64,000 nucleotides of DNA. Origin: Thiodiazotropha sp040507035. GTDB taxonomy: Bacteria; Pseudomonadota; Gammaproteobacteria; Chromatiales; Chromatiaceae. This document shows, one piece after another, positions 35,648 through 43,402 of the stretch. Numbering within the stretch: position 1 is the stretch's first letter; each line of letters starts with the position of its first letter. The position numbers were made by a program, and so were the translations under genes. The stretch covers positions 1 to 64,000 of the forward strand of contig JBEVVR010000056.1 in the NCBI GenBank assembly GCA_040507035.1. The letters are read 5' to 3'. A model generated the notes under the pieces. That model saw nothing but the letters and a program-made list of their open reading frames with translations, had not been told where the DNA came from and made no database searches.

Positions 35648-36373
35648 ATGTTGAAAAATGTAAGAATCGTTTTAGTGGATACCAGCCACCCCGGCAATAT
35701 TGGGGCAGCAGCCCGGGCCATGAAGAACATGGCGCTGCGCCAGTTGCATCTGGTCACACCGCAGCAGTTTCCCCATCAGGAGGCGACATCCCGCGCCTCC
35801 GGTGCCGATGATGTGCTGAATGACGCCCGGGTGTCCGAGTCCCTTGATGAGGCACTGACCGGCTGCCGGCTGGTGGTCGGTACCAGTGCCCGTAGCCGCA
35901 GTGTGGAGTGGCCTGTGGTCTCACCCAGGGAGGCCGCGGCGAAACTGGTGGAGGAGGCACAGCAGGGGGAGGTGGCATTGGTCTTTGGTCGTGAGCGTTC
36001 GGGTCTCAGCAACAGCGAGTTGGATCGCTGCACCTTTCTCGTCAACATCCCGACCAACGAGGCCTACAGCTCACTCAACCTGGGTGCAGCGGTCCAGGTC
36101 CTGGCCTATGAGGTCTATATGGCCCACCGTGGGGCGGCTGACCGGATTGCGCAGAGCCACAGAGATCTGGCCACGGCAGAGATGCTGCAGGGTTTTCACG
36201 AACACCTGGCCCAGGCCCTGGACGATATCGGCTTTACCGATCCGCGCCAGTCAAAGAAGCTGCTGCGACGGCTACGCAGCCTGTTCCAGCGGGCGCGGCC
36301 GGACAAGGACGAAATCAACATCATGCGCGGCATACTCAGCGCCATGCAGGGGCGAAAGTCGATGCGACGCTGA
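35648..36373 (+). CDS. trmJ: tRNA (cytidine/uridine-2'-O)-methyltransferase TrmJ
   Basis: TrmJ methylates the 2'-OH of position 32 in several tRNAs, using S-adenosylmethionine. The 241-residue SPOUT protein begins VRIVLVDTSHPGNIGAAARAMKN, with the HPGNIGAAARA motif, then has ALVFGRERSGLSNSEL and IPTNEAYSSLNLGAAVQVLAYE, which form the trefoil knot AdoMet site. The C-terminal part is a shorter helical tail. It is followed by cysE and the isc operon, the gene order typical of gammaproteobacteria. Confidence 0.96.
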   Translation: MLKNVRIVLVDTSHPGNIGAAARAMKNMALRQLHLVTPQQFPHQEATSRASGADDVLNDARVSESLDEALTGCRLVVGTSARSRSVEWPVVSPREAAAKLVEEAQQGEVALVFGRERSGLSNSELDRCTFLVNIPTNEAYSSLNLGAAVQVLAYEVYMAHRGAADRIAQSHRDLATAEMLQGFHEHLAQALDDIGFTDPRQSKKLLRRLRSLFQRARPDKDEINIMRGILSAMQGRKSMRR

Positions 36374-36517
36374 ATGAGAATTAGACTTTTCGACACCCTT
36401 TCCTGAGTCTGAAATAATACCCTAGTATTTTATGCGGGATTGTGGATAATCTGCTACCCTCATGCCAACATTAAGTATGTGGCCCCAGAGTTTATTCACA
36501 CAGATGTAGGTAGGCAG

Positions 36518-37345
36518 TTGGAAACTTCAGGTGAAGAGAAAATCTCTCGTTGGAAAGAGGATATCCAGAGCGTTTTCGAGCGGGATCCCGCGGCGCGAAA
36601 CAGCTTTGAGATTGTCACCACCTACCCCGGTGTCCATGCCGTGGTCTTCCATCGCATGGCCCATGCCTTATGGGGCATGGGGCTGAAATGGCTCGCCCGG
36701 GTGATCTCCAATATCGCCAGGTTGCTGACCGGGATTGAGATCCATCCGGGCGCGGTGATCGGCAGGCGTTTCTTCATCGATCACGGGATGGGGGTGGTGA
36801 TCGGAGAGACCGCGGTGATCGGTGATGATTGCACCCTCTATCATGGCGTCACCCTGGGTGGCACCAGCTGGGAGAAGGGAAAGCGCCATCCCACTCTGGA
36901 AAACAACGTGGTTGTTGGTGCAGGGGCCAAGGTGTTGGGTCCCATCGTGATCGGCGAAGGGGTCAGGATAGGTTCCAACTCGGTGGTGGTGAAGGATGTA
37001 CCGGCAGGTTCCACTGTGGTCGGTGTTCCCGGCAAGCTGATTACCGCGAAGCAGCCGGAGCAGGCGGAGCATCGGGAGAAGATCGCCAAGAAGATCGGTT
37101 TTGACGCCTATGGGGCGACCAAGGATGCAGCGGACCCGGTGGCACATGCCATCAACTGCATGCTTGACCATATCCATGTCATGGATAAGAGGATGGAGTC
37201 GATGTGTGAAGCCATGAAGCGCCTGGGTATTGAGGAGAGTGACGCTAACCTTCCGGCACTGGACTCCTGCGAGATCATATCCACGGCTGAGGAGCTGCAA
37301 AAACTGGATGAAGAGGATCCCAAGGAAGATAAAACCACCAAATAA
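36518..37345 (+). CDS. cysE: Serine O-acetyltransferase
   Basis: CysE makes O-acetylserine from serine and acetyl-CoA, the first step of cysteine synthesis. The N-terminal helical domain includes RWKEDIQSVFERDPAARN and the C-terminal left-handed beta-helix includes GIEIHPGAVIGRRFFIDHGMGVVIGE with the catalytic Asp-His pair, then TLYHGVTLGGTSW. The open frame reaches back to TTG 36440 and includes GTG 36479. I chose TTG 36518, which has AGG 7 nt upstream and gives the expected start length, but the start is uncertain. A variable acidic tail follows the hexapeptide domain. It stands directly before the isc operon, supplying cysteine for IscS. Confidence 0.9.
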   Translation: METSGEEKISRWKEDIQSVFERDPAARNSFEIVTTYPGVHAVVFHRMAHALWGMGLKWLARVISNIARLLTGIEIHPGAVIGRRFFIDHGMGVVIGETAVIGDDCTLYHGVTLGGTSWEKGKRHPTLENNVVVGAGAKVLGPIVIGEGVRIGSNSVVVKDVPAGSTVVGVPGKLITAKQPEQAEHREKIAKKIGFDAYGATKDAADPVAHAINCMLDHIHVMDKRMESMCEAMKRLGIEESDANLPALDSCEIISTAEELQKLDEEDPKEDKTTK

Positions 37346-37361
37346 ACCGGGTGGGATAATC

Positions 37362-37389
37362 TTGACTAATTTGCTTGGGAATGTATATT
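37362..37389 (+). promoter_or_regulatory. isc operon promoter with a possible type 1 IscR site
   Basis: TTGACT (37362-37367) and TATATT (37384-37389) are separated by 16 bp, 32 bp before the iscR start, a good sigma-70 promoter. The bases around the -35 partly match the type 1 IscR consensus (GACT...TGGGAAT), suggesting autorepression by [2Fe-2S]-IscR as in E. coli. The match to the second half-site is imperfect, so the operator is an inference. Confidence 0.55.
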
Positions 37390-37420
37390 AGCGTTTGGAT
37401 ATATTCACGGAGCTCAAGAA

Positions 37421-37921
37421 GTGAAGCTAACCACAAAAGGCCGATACGCAGTAACCGCAATGCTGGATTTGTCCCTCCACTACGGGGAGGGCCCGATAAC
37501 CCTTGCCGATATTGCACAACGCCAGGGGATATCGCTCTCCTATCTGGAGCAACTATTCTCCCGCCTGCGCAAGAAGTCGTTGGTTGCCAGCGTCAGGGGC
37601 CCGGGAGGTGGTTACAGCCTGGGCAGGGCAGCGGATGAGATCTTTGTGGGTGAGGTAATTTCGGCGGTTGATGAAAATATCGATACCACACGCTGTAGCG
37701 GTGCTCACAACTGCCAAAATAACGAACGCTGTCTAACCCACGACTTATGGTCCGATCTGAGTAATCAGATCTACGGCTATCTCAACAAGATAAGTCTGCA
37801 GGACCTGATGGATAGACAGGCGGTACGCGAGGTCGCGGATAGGCAGGACCACCCCAATCAGGAGCACCCGGGGCTGGATGTTTCATTGGCGGATGGCTCA
37901 GGCGACATGGCTGGCGCTTGA
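37421..37921 (+). CDS. iscR: Fe-S cluster assembly transcriptional regulator IscR
   Basis: The 166-residue Rrf2-family regulator starts at GTG 37421 (MKLTTKGRYAVTAMLDLSLH). The winged-helix DNA-binding domain occupies about 1-80 and contains the QLFSRLRKKSLVASVRGPGGGY wing. The cluster ligands Cys92, Cys98, Cys104 and His107 are all present, in the same positions as E. coli IscR. It senses [2Fe-2S] supply and controls this operon. The stop lies 23 bp before the iscS ATG. Confidence 0.97.
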   Translation: MKLTTKGRYAVTAMLDLSLHYGEGPITLADIAQRQGISLSYLEQLFSRLRKKSLVASVRGPGGGYSLGRAADEIFVGEVISAVDENIDTTRCSGAHNCQNNERCLTHDLWSDLSNQIYGYLNKISLQDLMDRQAVREVADRQDHPNQEHPGLDVSLADGSGDMAGA

Positions 37922-37944
37922 TGTAATCGATGTCGGAGTATGCG

Positions 37945-39159
37945 ATGAAGTTACCCATCTACATGGACTACTCAGCCACCACGCCGGTGGATCCGCGGGT
38001 CGCGGAAATCATGTGCAGTTACCTCACCCCGGATGGCAATTTCGGCAATGCAGCCTCCCGATCACACGCCTTTGGCTGGACTGCGGATGAAGCCGTCACC
38101 AGGGCTCGGCAACAAGTGGCCGAACTGGTTAATGCGGATCCCAAGGAAATTGTCTGGACCTCCGGTGCTACTGAATCGAATAACCTGGCGATTAAGGGCG
38201 TGGCGGAATTCTATGCCAAGAAGGGACGCCATATCGTCACTGTTAAAACCGAACACAAGGCGGTACTCGACACCTGTCGGCAATTGGAGCGCCACGGCTA
38301 TGAGATAACCTATCTCGATCCCGAAGCCAACGGGCTGGTCGATCTCAATAAACTCCAATCCGCGCTGCGTGACGACACCATCCTCGTCTCGATGATGCAT
38401 GTGAACAACGAAATTGGTGTGATTCAGGATATCCAGGCGATCGGAGAAATAACCCGGGAGCGCAAGATTCTGTTTCACGTGGATGCGGCGCAGAGCGCTG
38501 GCAAGGTGCCGATCGACCTGCTGGCCATGAAGGTCGATCTGATGTCCTTCTCGGCCCACAAGATCTACGGACCCAAGGGTATTGGCGCGCTCTATGTCAG
38601 GCGTAAACCCCGAGTACGCCTGGAGGCGCAGATGCATGGCGGTGGCCACGAACGTGGCATGCGCTCGGGTACCCTGGCGACCCACCAGATTGTCGGCATG
38701 GGCGAGGCGTTCAGGCTCGCCGGCGAAGAGATGGCGGCGGAGAACGAGCGTGTCCTGGGTCTGCGCAACCGGCTTTGGGAAGGCATCAGTAACATGGAAG
38801 AGGTCTATCTCAACGGTGACAAGGATCAACGGGTCGCCGGCAATCTGAATGTCAGCTTTGCCTTTGTCGAAGGCGAATCTCTGATTATGGCACTGAAGGA
38901 TCTTGCGGTATCGTCAGGCTCGGCTTGCACCTCCGCAAGTCTGGAACCAAGTTATGTTTTACGCGCCCTGGGGCGTGAGGATGAGCTGGCACACAGCTCG
39001 ATTCGTTTTACCCTGGGACGGTTTTCCACCATCGAAGAGGTGGATTATGCAATCGAGAAGATTCAAACCGAAGTGGAGCGGTTGCGTGAGCTTTCACCGT
39101 TGTGGGAGATGTTCAAAGAGGGCATCGACCTGAAATCTATTCAATGGGCTGCGCACTAG
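37945..39159 (+). CDS. iscS: Cysteine desulfurase IscS
   Basis: IscS is a PLP enzyme that removes sulfur from cysteine as a persulfide for IscU and other acceptors. I chose ATG 37945 (MKLPIYMDYSATTPVDPR), with GGAG 6 nt upstream, giving 404 residues, the E. coli length. ATG 37930 would add five residues. The PLP lysine lies in SFSAHKIYGPKG and the persulfide cysteine in SSGSACTSASLEPSYVLRALG. Confidence 0.97.
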   Translation: MKLPIYMDYSATTPVDPRVAEIMCSYLTPDGNFGNAASRSHAFGWTADEAVTRARQQVAELVNADPKEIVWTSGATESNNLAIKGVAEFYAKKGRHIVTVKTEHKAVLDTCRQLERHGYEITYLDPEANGLVDLNKLQSALRDDTILVSMMHVNNEIGVIQDIQAIGEITRERKILFHVDAAQSAGKVPIDLLAMKVDLMSFSAHKIYGPKGIGALYVRRKPRVRLEAQMHGGGHERGMRSGTLATHQIVGMGEAFRLAGEEMAAENERVLGLRNRLWEGISNMEEVYLNGDKDQRVAGNLNVSFAFVEGESLIMALKDLAVSSGSACTSASLEPSYVLRALGREDELAHSSIRFTLGRFSTIEEVDYAIEKIQTEVERLRELSPLWEMFKEGIDLKSIQWAAH

Positions 39160-39192
39160 TACGCATGCTCCGTCATTCAGAGGTTGTAGATC

Positions 39193-39576
39193 ATGGCATA
39201 TAGTGACAAGGTTCTGGACCATTACGAAAACCCCCGCAACGTGGGTAGCTTCGATAAGGAGGATGCCAGTGTCGGTACCGGCATGGTGGGAGCGCCCGCC
39301 TGCGGTGATGTGATGCGCCTGCAGATCAAGGTCAATGACGAGGGGGTCATCGAGGACGCCCGCTTCAAGACCTATGGATGCGGCTCGGCAATAGCCTCCA
39401 GCAGTCTGCTTACCGAATGGGTGAAGGGCAAAACTCTGCAACAGGCCCAGGAGATCAAGAATTCTGACATCGCCGACGAACTGGCTTTACCGCCGGTGAA
39501 GGTGCACTGCTCGGTGTTGGCCGAGGATGCCATCAAGGCGGCGATCAAGGACTTCTCCGATAAAAATGACAAATGA
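39193..39576 (+). CDS. iscU: Fe-S cluster assembly scaffold IscU
   Basis: The 127-residue scaffold builds [2Fe-2S] and [4Fe-4S] clusters with sulfur from IscS. Cluster ligands Cys37, Asp39, Cys63, His105 and Cys106 are in place, as is the LPPVKVHCSVLA motif recognised by HscA. The start MAYSDKVLDHYENPRNVG is canonical. The gap to iscS is 33 bp. Confidence 0.98.
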   Translation: MAYSDKVLDHYENPRNVGSFDKEDASVGTGMVGAPACGDVMRLQIKVNDEGVIEDARFKTYGCGSAIASSSLLTEWVKGKTLQQAQEIKNSDIADELALPPVKVHCSVLAEDAIKAAIKDFSDKNDK

Positions 39577-39614
39577 CCGCCGCTATAATGGTGTGATCTG
39601 GTAGAGTAGTAGAT

Positions 39615-39938
39615 ATGGGTATAACGGTTACACAGGCGGCAGCTGACAGAGTACAGGCCTTTCTTGCCAACCGGGGCAAGGGACTGGGTATTCGACTCAG
39701 TGTGCGTACATCCGGCTGTTCCGGTATGGCCTACGAAATGGAGTTTGTCGATGAGCTCGGGGAGGACGATCAGGTCTTCGAGGACCACGGGGTACAGGTG
39801 ATCATCGATGCGAAGAGCCTTGTCTATCTGGATGGTACCGAGGTCGACTATGCCCGCGAGGGCCTTAACGAAGGTTTTAAGTTCAACAATCCCAATGCCA
39901 AGAGCGAGTGCGGATGTGGCGAGAGTTTCAACGTCTGA
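39615..39938 (+). CDS. iscA: A-type Fe-S carrier IscA
   Basis: The 107-residue A-type carrier accepts clusters from IscU and passes them to apo-proteins. The three ligand cysteines are Cys35 (TSGCSGM), Cys99 and Cys101 (ECGCGESFNV). It is followed after 25 bp by a strong terminator-like hairpin, which separates it from hscB. Confidence 0.97.
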   Translation: MGITVTQAAADRVQAFLANRGKGLGIRLSVRTSGCSGMAYEMEFVDELGEDDQVFEDHGVQVIIDAKSLVYLDGTEVDYAREGLNEGFKFNNPNAKSECGCGESFNV

Positions 39939-39963
39939 GACGCTATCACTAAAGGATGAAGAA

Positions 39964-39992
39964 CGGCTGCCTTAGGGCAGCCGATTTTTTTT
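39964..39992 (+). terminator. Intrinsic-terminator-like hairpin between iscA and hscB
   Basis: CGGCTGCC (39964-39971), loop TTAG, and GGCAGCCG (39976-39983) form a perfect 8-bp stem followed by A and then eight T residues (39985-39992). It ends 4 bp before the hscB ATG at 39997, leaving no Shine-Dalgarno sequence for hscB. It should end or attenuate transcription of iscRSUA. Confidence 0.85.
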
Positions 39993-39996
39993 CGAT

Positions 39997-40545
39997 ATGC
40001 TGGATTTTTCGAAAAACTATTTTGATCTGTTTGGTATGCCGGTAGCTTATATCGTCGATACCAATGCGCTTTCTGAACGCTATCGTGAGTTGCAGAGGAT
40101 TGTGCATCCCGACCGTTACGCCAATGCCACAGAACAGGAGCGGCGGCTGTCGGTGCAGAGTGCGGCACTGATCAACGAGGCCTTTGAAACCCTCAAGGAT
40201 CCGATCGCCCGTGCCAACTATCTGCTCTCAATGCACGGCATCGAGATGGATGCGTTGAACGAATCGACCCAGGATGCGGCCTTTCTGATGCAGCAGATGG
40301 AGTTACGCGAAGAGTTGGAAGAGACCCGTGGCCAGGCCGACCCCTATAGCGCGATTCTCGATCTGCGTGGACGCATAAACAAGCAGATCAACAGCCTGGT
40401 GGCGCAGATGGCAGTCTGTTTTGAGACCCCGACAGAAGAGCAATTGCAGGCCGCGCGAGAGATTCTGCGTAAAATGCGCTTTCTGCGAAAATTACACAGC
40501 GAGGCAGAGAGTGTTGAAGCTGAACTGGAAGATGAGTTGAATTGA
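39997..40545 (+). CDS. hscB: Fe-S assembly co-chaperone HscB
   Basis: HscB is the J-protein that delivers IscU to HscA. The 182-residue product starts MLDFSKNYFDLFGMP, has the J-domain HPD at 37-39 (IVHPDRYA) and a C-terminal three-helix bundle that binds IscU. No in-frame start exists upstream because a TAG lies at 39973-39975. The start codon directly follows a terminator, so expression depends on read-through or on structural release. Confidence 0.95.
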   Translation: MLDFSKNYFDLFGMPVAYIVDTNALSERYRELQRIVHPDRYANATEQERRLSVQSAALINEAFETLKDPIARANYLLSMHGIEMDALNESTQDAAFLMQQMELREELEETRGQADPYSAILDLRGRINKQINSLVAQMAVCFETPTEEQLQAAREILRKMRFLRKLHSEAESVEAELEDELN

Positions 40546-40568
40546 GGTATCCCAAGGAATCGAGATAG

Positions 40569-42440
40569 ATGGCACTGCTACAGATTTCAGAACCGGGCCA
40601 GGCCCAGGCGCCCCACCAGCATCGTCTTGCGGCGGGTATAGATCTGGGCACCACCAACTCCCTGGTGGCGAGCGTGCGCAGCGGCCGTGCCGAAACCCTG
40701 GCGGATGCCGAGGGTCGTCATCTGCTGCCCTCCGTGGTGAGGTACCTTGAGGATTCGATTGAGGTGGGCCATGAGGCGAAGCGGGCGGAAACGGATGACC
40801 CGCTGAATACCATCTCCTCGGCGAAGCGGCTGATCGGGCGGGGCGTCGACGATATCAAGACACTGGGCAACAGGCTCCCTTACCGCTTTGTCCAGGAAGA
40901 TACGACCGTACCCCGTATCCAGACGACAGCGGGGGAGGTGAGCCCGGTTGAGGTCTCTGCCGAGATACTCAAGGTGCTGGGCCAGCGGGCCGAGGCTTCC
41001 CTCGGTGGTGAGTTGAGCGGTGTGGTGATCACGGTGCCCGCCTACTTCGACGAAGCCCAGCGACAAGCCACCAAGGATGCGGCGAAACTGGCGGGCATGC
41101 ATGTCTTGCGCCTGCTCAATGAACCGACGGCGGCAGCGGTGGCCTATGGTCTGGACAAGGGCGCCGAGGGCGTCCATGCCATCTATGATCTGGGGGGTGG
41201 CACCTTCGATATCTCCATACTCAGACTCCACAAGGGAGTCTTCGAAGTGATGGCCACCGGTGGGGACTCTGCCCTGGGCGGCGACGATTTCGATCGGGTC
41301 GTGGCCGAGTGGATCATGCAACAGGCAGGGATTGAGGATGATGCCGACCATGCCCAACTGAAACGCCTGATGGTGGCGGCTTGCGCAGCAAAAGAGGCAC
41401 TCAGCAACGCGCAGCAGACCCAGGTCAGCGTCGCCCTGGATGGGGGCGATATCTGGCAGGGCCAACTCGACAGGGCCAGCTTCAACGAGCTGATCGATCC
41501 TTTGATCAAGAAGACCCTGATCGCCTGTCGTCGGGCGTTACGGGATGCCGGGATAGGCGCCGACGAGGTGCAAGAGGTGGTCATGGTCGGCGGATCGACC
41601 CGGGTTCCCAGGGTCCGTGAGCGAGTGGGCGAACTGTTTGCTACCGAACCGCTGGTTGAGATCGACCCCGACCGGGTAGTGGCAGTGGGCGCCGCGATAC
41701 AGGCCGATATCCTTGCCGGCAACAAGCCAGACGATGAGATGTTGCTGCTCGATGTGATTCCCCTCTCCCTGGGCATAGAGACCATGGGTGGCTTGAGTGA
41801 AAAGCTGATCAGCCGCAATACCACCATACCGGTGGCGCGGGCACAGGAGTTCACCACCTTCAAGGACGGCCAGACTGCGATGGCGATCCATGTGCTGCAG
41901 GGGGAACGGGAGCTGGTCAGCGATTGCCGTTCCCTGGCCCGTTTCGAGCTGCGGGGTATCCCGCCAATGGTGGCCGGGGCCGCGCGGATTCGGGTGACCT
42001 TCGCTGTGGATGCGGATGGCCTGCTGAGTGTCAGCGCGGTGGAGCAGAGCAGCGGTGTGCAGGCCAGTATCGAGGTCAAGCCCTCCTACGGATTGACCGA
42101 CAATGAGATAGAGACCATGCTACGGGACTCCATCGTCCATGCCGGCGAGGACAAACAGCTACGAAGCCTGCGTGAACAGCAGGTGGAAGCGGATCGGGTG
42201 ATCGAGGCACTGCAGGCGGCCCTTGCAGAAGATGGTGATCGTCTGCTCGATCCCACTGAACGCCAGCAAGTGGAGAGGGCCCTCGATGCATTGAGATCGG
42301 TTGCCAGGGCCGATGATCAGAAGACCATCAAGGCGGCCATTGAGCAGCTTGAAGCCAGCTGCGGATTCTATGTCGAAAGGCGTATGAATCAGAGCATTCA
42401 ACAGGCCATGTCAGGGCATAAAGTCGACGAGTTCGAGTAG
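40569..42440 (+). CDS. hscA: Fe-S assembly chaperone HscA
   Basis: The 623-residue Hsp70 releases clusters from IscU in an ATP-dependent cycle with HscB. The actin-like ATPase domain contains GIDLGTTNSLVA, VPAYFDEAQRQATKDAAKLAG, NEPTAAAVAYGL, YDLGGGTFDISIL and MVGGSTRVPRV. The substrate domain follows (VIPLSLGIETMGG). The start has AAGGAAT upstream. It lies 23 bp after hscB and 8 bp before fdx. Confidence 0.97.
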   Translation: MALLQISEPGQAQAPHQHRLAAGIDLGTTNSLVASVRSGRAETLADAEGRHLLPSVVRYLEDSIEVGHEAKRAETDDPLNTISSAKRLIGRGVDDIKTLGNRLPYRFVQEDTTVPRIQTTAGEVSPVEVSAEILKVLGQRAEASLGGELSGVVITVPAYFDEAQRQATKDAAKLAGMHVLRLLNEPTAAAVAYGLDKGAEGVHAIYDLGGGTFDISILRLHKGVFEVMATGGDSALGGDDFDRVVAEWIMQQAGIEDDADHAQLKRLMVAACAAKEALSNAQQTQVSVALDGGDIWQGQLDRASFNELIDPLIKKTLIACRRALRDAGIGADEVQEVVMVGGSTRVPRVRERVGELFATEPLVEIDPDRVVAVGAAIQADILAGNKPDDEMLLLDVIPLSLGIETMGGLSEKLISRNTTIPVARAQEFTTFKDGQTAMAIHVLQGERELVSDCRSLARFELRGIPPMVAGAARIRVTFAVDADGLLSVSAVEQSSGVQASIEVKPSYGLTDNEIETMLRDSIVHAGEDKQLRSLREQQVEADRVIEALQAALAEDGDRLLDPTERQQVERALDALRSVARADDQKTIKAAIEQLEASCGFYVERRMNQSIQQAMSGHKVDEFE

Positions 42441-42448
42441 GTGGCAGT

Positions 42449-42787
42449 ATGACGCGTATTATTTTTCTACCCCATGAAGAGATCTGTCCCGAAGGCGCGG
42501 TTATCGATGCCGAGCCCGGCACCTCCATCTGCGACGCCGCGTTGCAGCACGGCATAGAGATCGAGCACGCTTGTGAGAAATCCTGCGCCTGCACCACCTG
42601 TCACGTGATCGTTCGCGAAGGCTTCGACACCCTTGATGAAGCAGACGAGACGGAGGAGGATATGCTCGACAAGGCCTGGGGCCTGGAGCCGGAATCCCGT
42701 CTCAGTTGTCAGGCCCTGGTAGGCGATGAAGACCTGGTAATAGAGATCCCCAAATACACCATCAATATGGTGGCAGAGAATCACTGA
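42449..42787 (+). CDS. fdx: ISC system [2Fe-2S] ferredoxin
   Basis: The 112-residue adrenodoxin-type ferredoxin supplies electrons for cluster synthesis on IscU. Ligands Cys42, Cys48, Cys51 (CEKSCACTTC) and Cys87 (RLSCQAL) are present. The protein is acidic (LDEADETEEDMLD), as usual. The gap to iscX is 10 bp. Confidence 0.97.
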   Translation: MTRIIFLPHEEICPEGAVIDAEPGTSICDAALQHGIEIEHACEKSCACTTCHVIVREGFDTLDEADETEEDMLDKAWGLEPESRLSCQALVGDEDLVIEIPKYTINMVAENH

Positions 42788-42797
42788 GGAGATTGCC

Positions 42798-42998
42798 ATG
42801 GGATTGAAGTGGACCGATAGCCTGGACATCGCCATCGAACTCGATGAGAAGCACCCCGATGTGGATCCCCGTTACCTGAACTTCGTCGACCTGCGTGATT
42901 GGGTGGTCGCCCTGGACGATTTCGATGACGATCCCCACCACTCCGGAGAGAAGATCCTGGAGGCGATTCAGGCGGCCTGGATTGAGGAGCGTGAGTGA
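42798..42998 (+). CDS. iscX: Fe-S assembly protein IscX
   Basis: The 66-residue acidic protein (MGLKWTDSLDIAIELDEKHPDVDP) binds IscS and iron and slows cluster synthesis. GGAGATTG precedes the start. It ends the ISC gene set. A degenerate copy of its last 53 bases lies at 43350-43402. Confidence 0.96.
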   Translation: MGLKWTDSLDIAIELDEKHPDVDPRYLNFVDLRDWVVALDDFDDDPHHSGEKILEAIQAAWIEERE

Positions 42999-43018
42999 AT
43001 GAGCTTTGAGATGATCTG

Positions 43019-43213
43019 ATGAGTACAATTCTGATATTGACCGTGGTTGCATTTGTTGTAGGAATCATCTGGGGCTATAAAAAGCCTGCAGGTTACTGCA
43101 GGATGAGCACTGTTCAGCAGCAAGGCTTCAGTAACCGCCTAGGCAGCGGAATCATTAATGGCGTTGTGCTTGGAGGTATCGCTTTCGTGGTGGCGAAAGT
43201 TATTCTCGGTTAG
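43019..43213 (+). CDS. Small membrane protein (64 aa), unknown function
   Basis: It starts MSTILILTVVAFVVGIIWGY with a membrane helix, has a Lys/Gly/Arg-containing loop and a second helix ending FVVAKVILG. No family is recognised with confidence. It begins 20 bp after iscX in the same direction and may be co-transcribed. The 136 bp that follow hold nothing clear before the iscX fragment. Confidence 0.6.
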   Translation: MSTILILTVVAFVVGIIWGYKKPAGYCRMSTVQQQGFSNRLGSGIINGVVLGGIAFVVAKVILG

Positions 43214-43349
43214 GGCACACCCATCTATCCGATTGTCACCATGCATCAGGAATTGTGACCTGGCAAAAATTCCAACCTACAGACTGCCCTGATGAAGCGC
43301 GACGATCGAGCGCACAAGACAGAGCCCAAACCCAATTAAATCTAATCGT

Positions 43350-43402
43350 GAGAGAAGATCCTGGAGGCCATTCGGGCAGCCTGGATTGAGGAGTGCGACT
43401 AG
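43350..43402 (+). pseudogene. Degenerate duplicate of the iscX 3' end
   Basis: The 53 bases here match iscX 42946-42998 with about nine substitutions and no gaps, including GAGAAGATCCTGGAGGC and GCCTGGATTGAGGAG, and end in TAG instead of TGA. Translated, the copy reads EKILEAIRAAWIEECD. The first part of iscX is absent. It touches the 3' end of the penta-heme cytochrome gene on the opposite strand (43399-43402). Confidence 0.85.
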
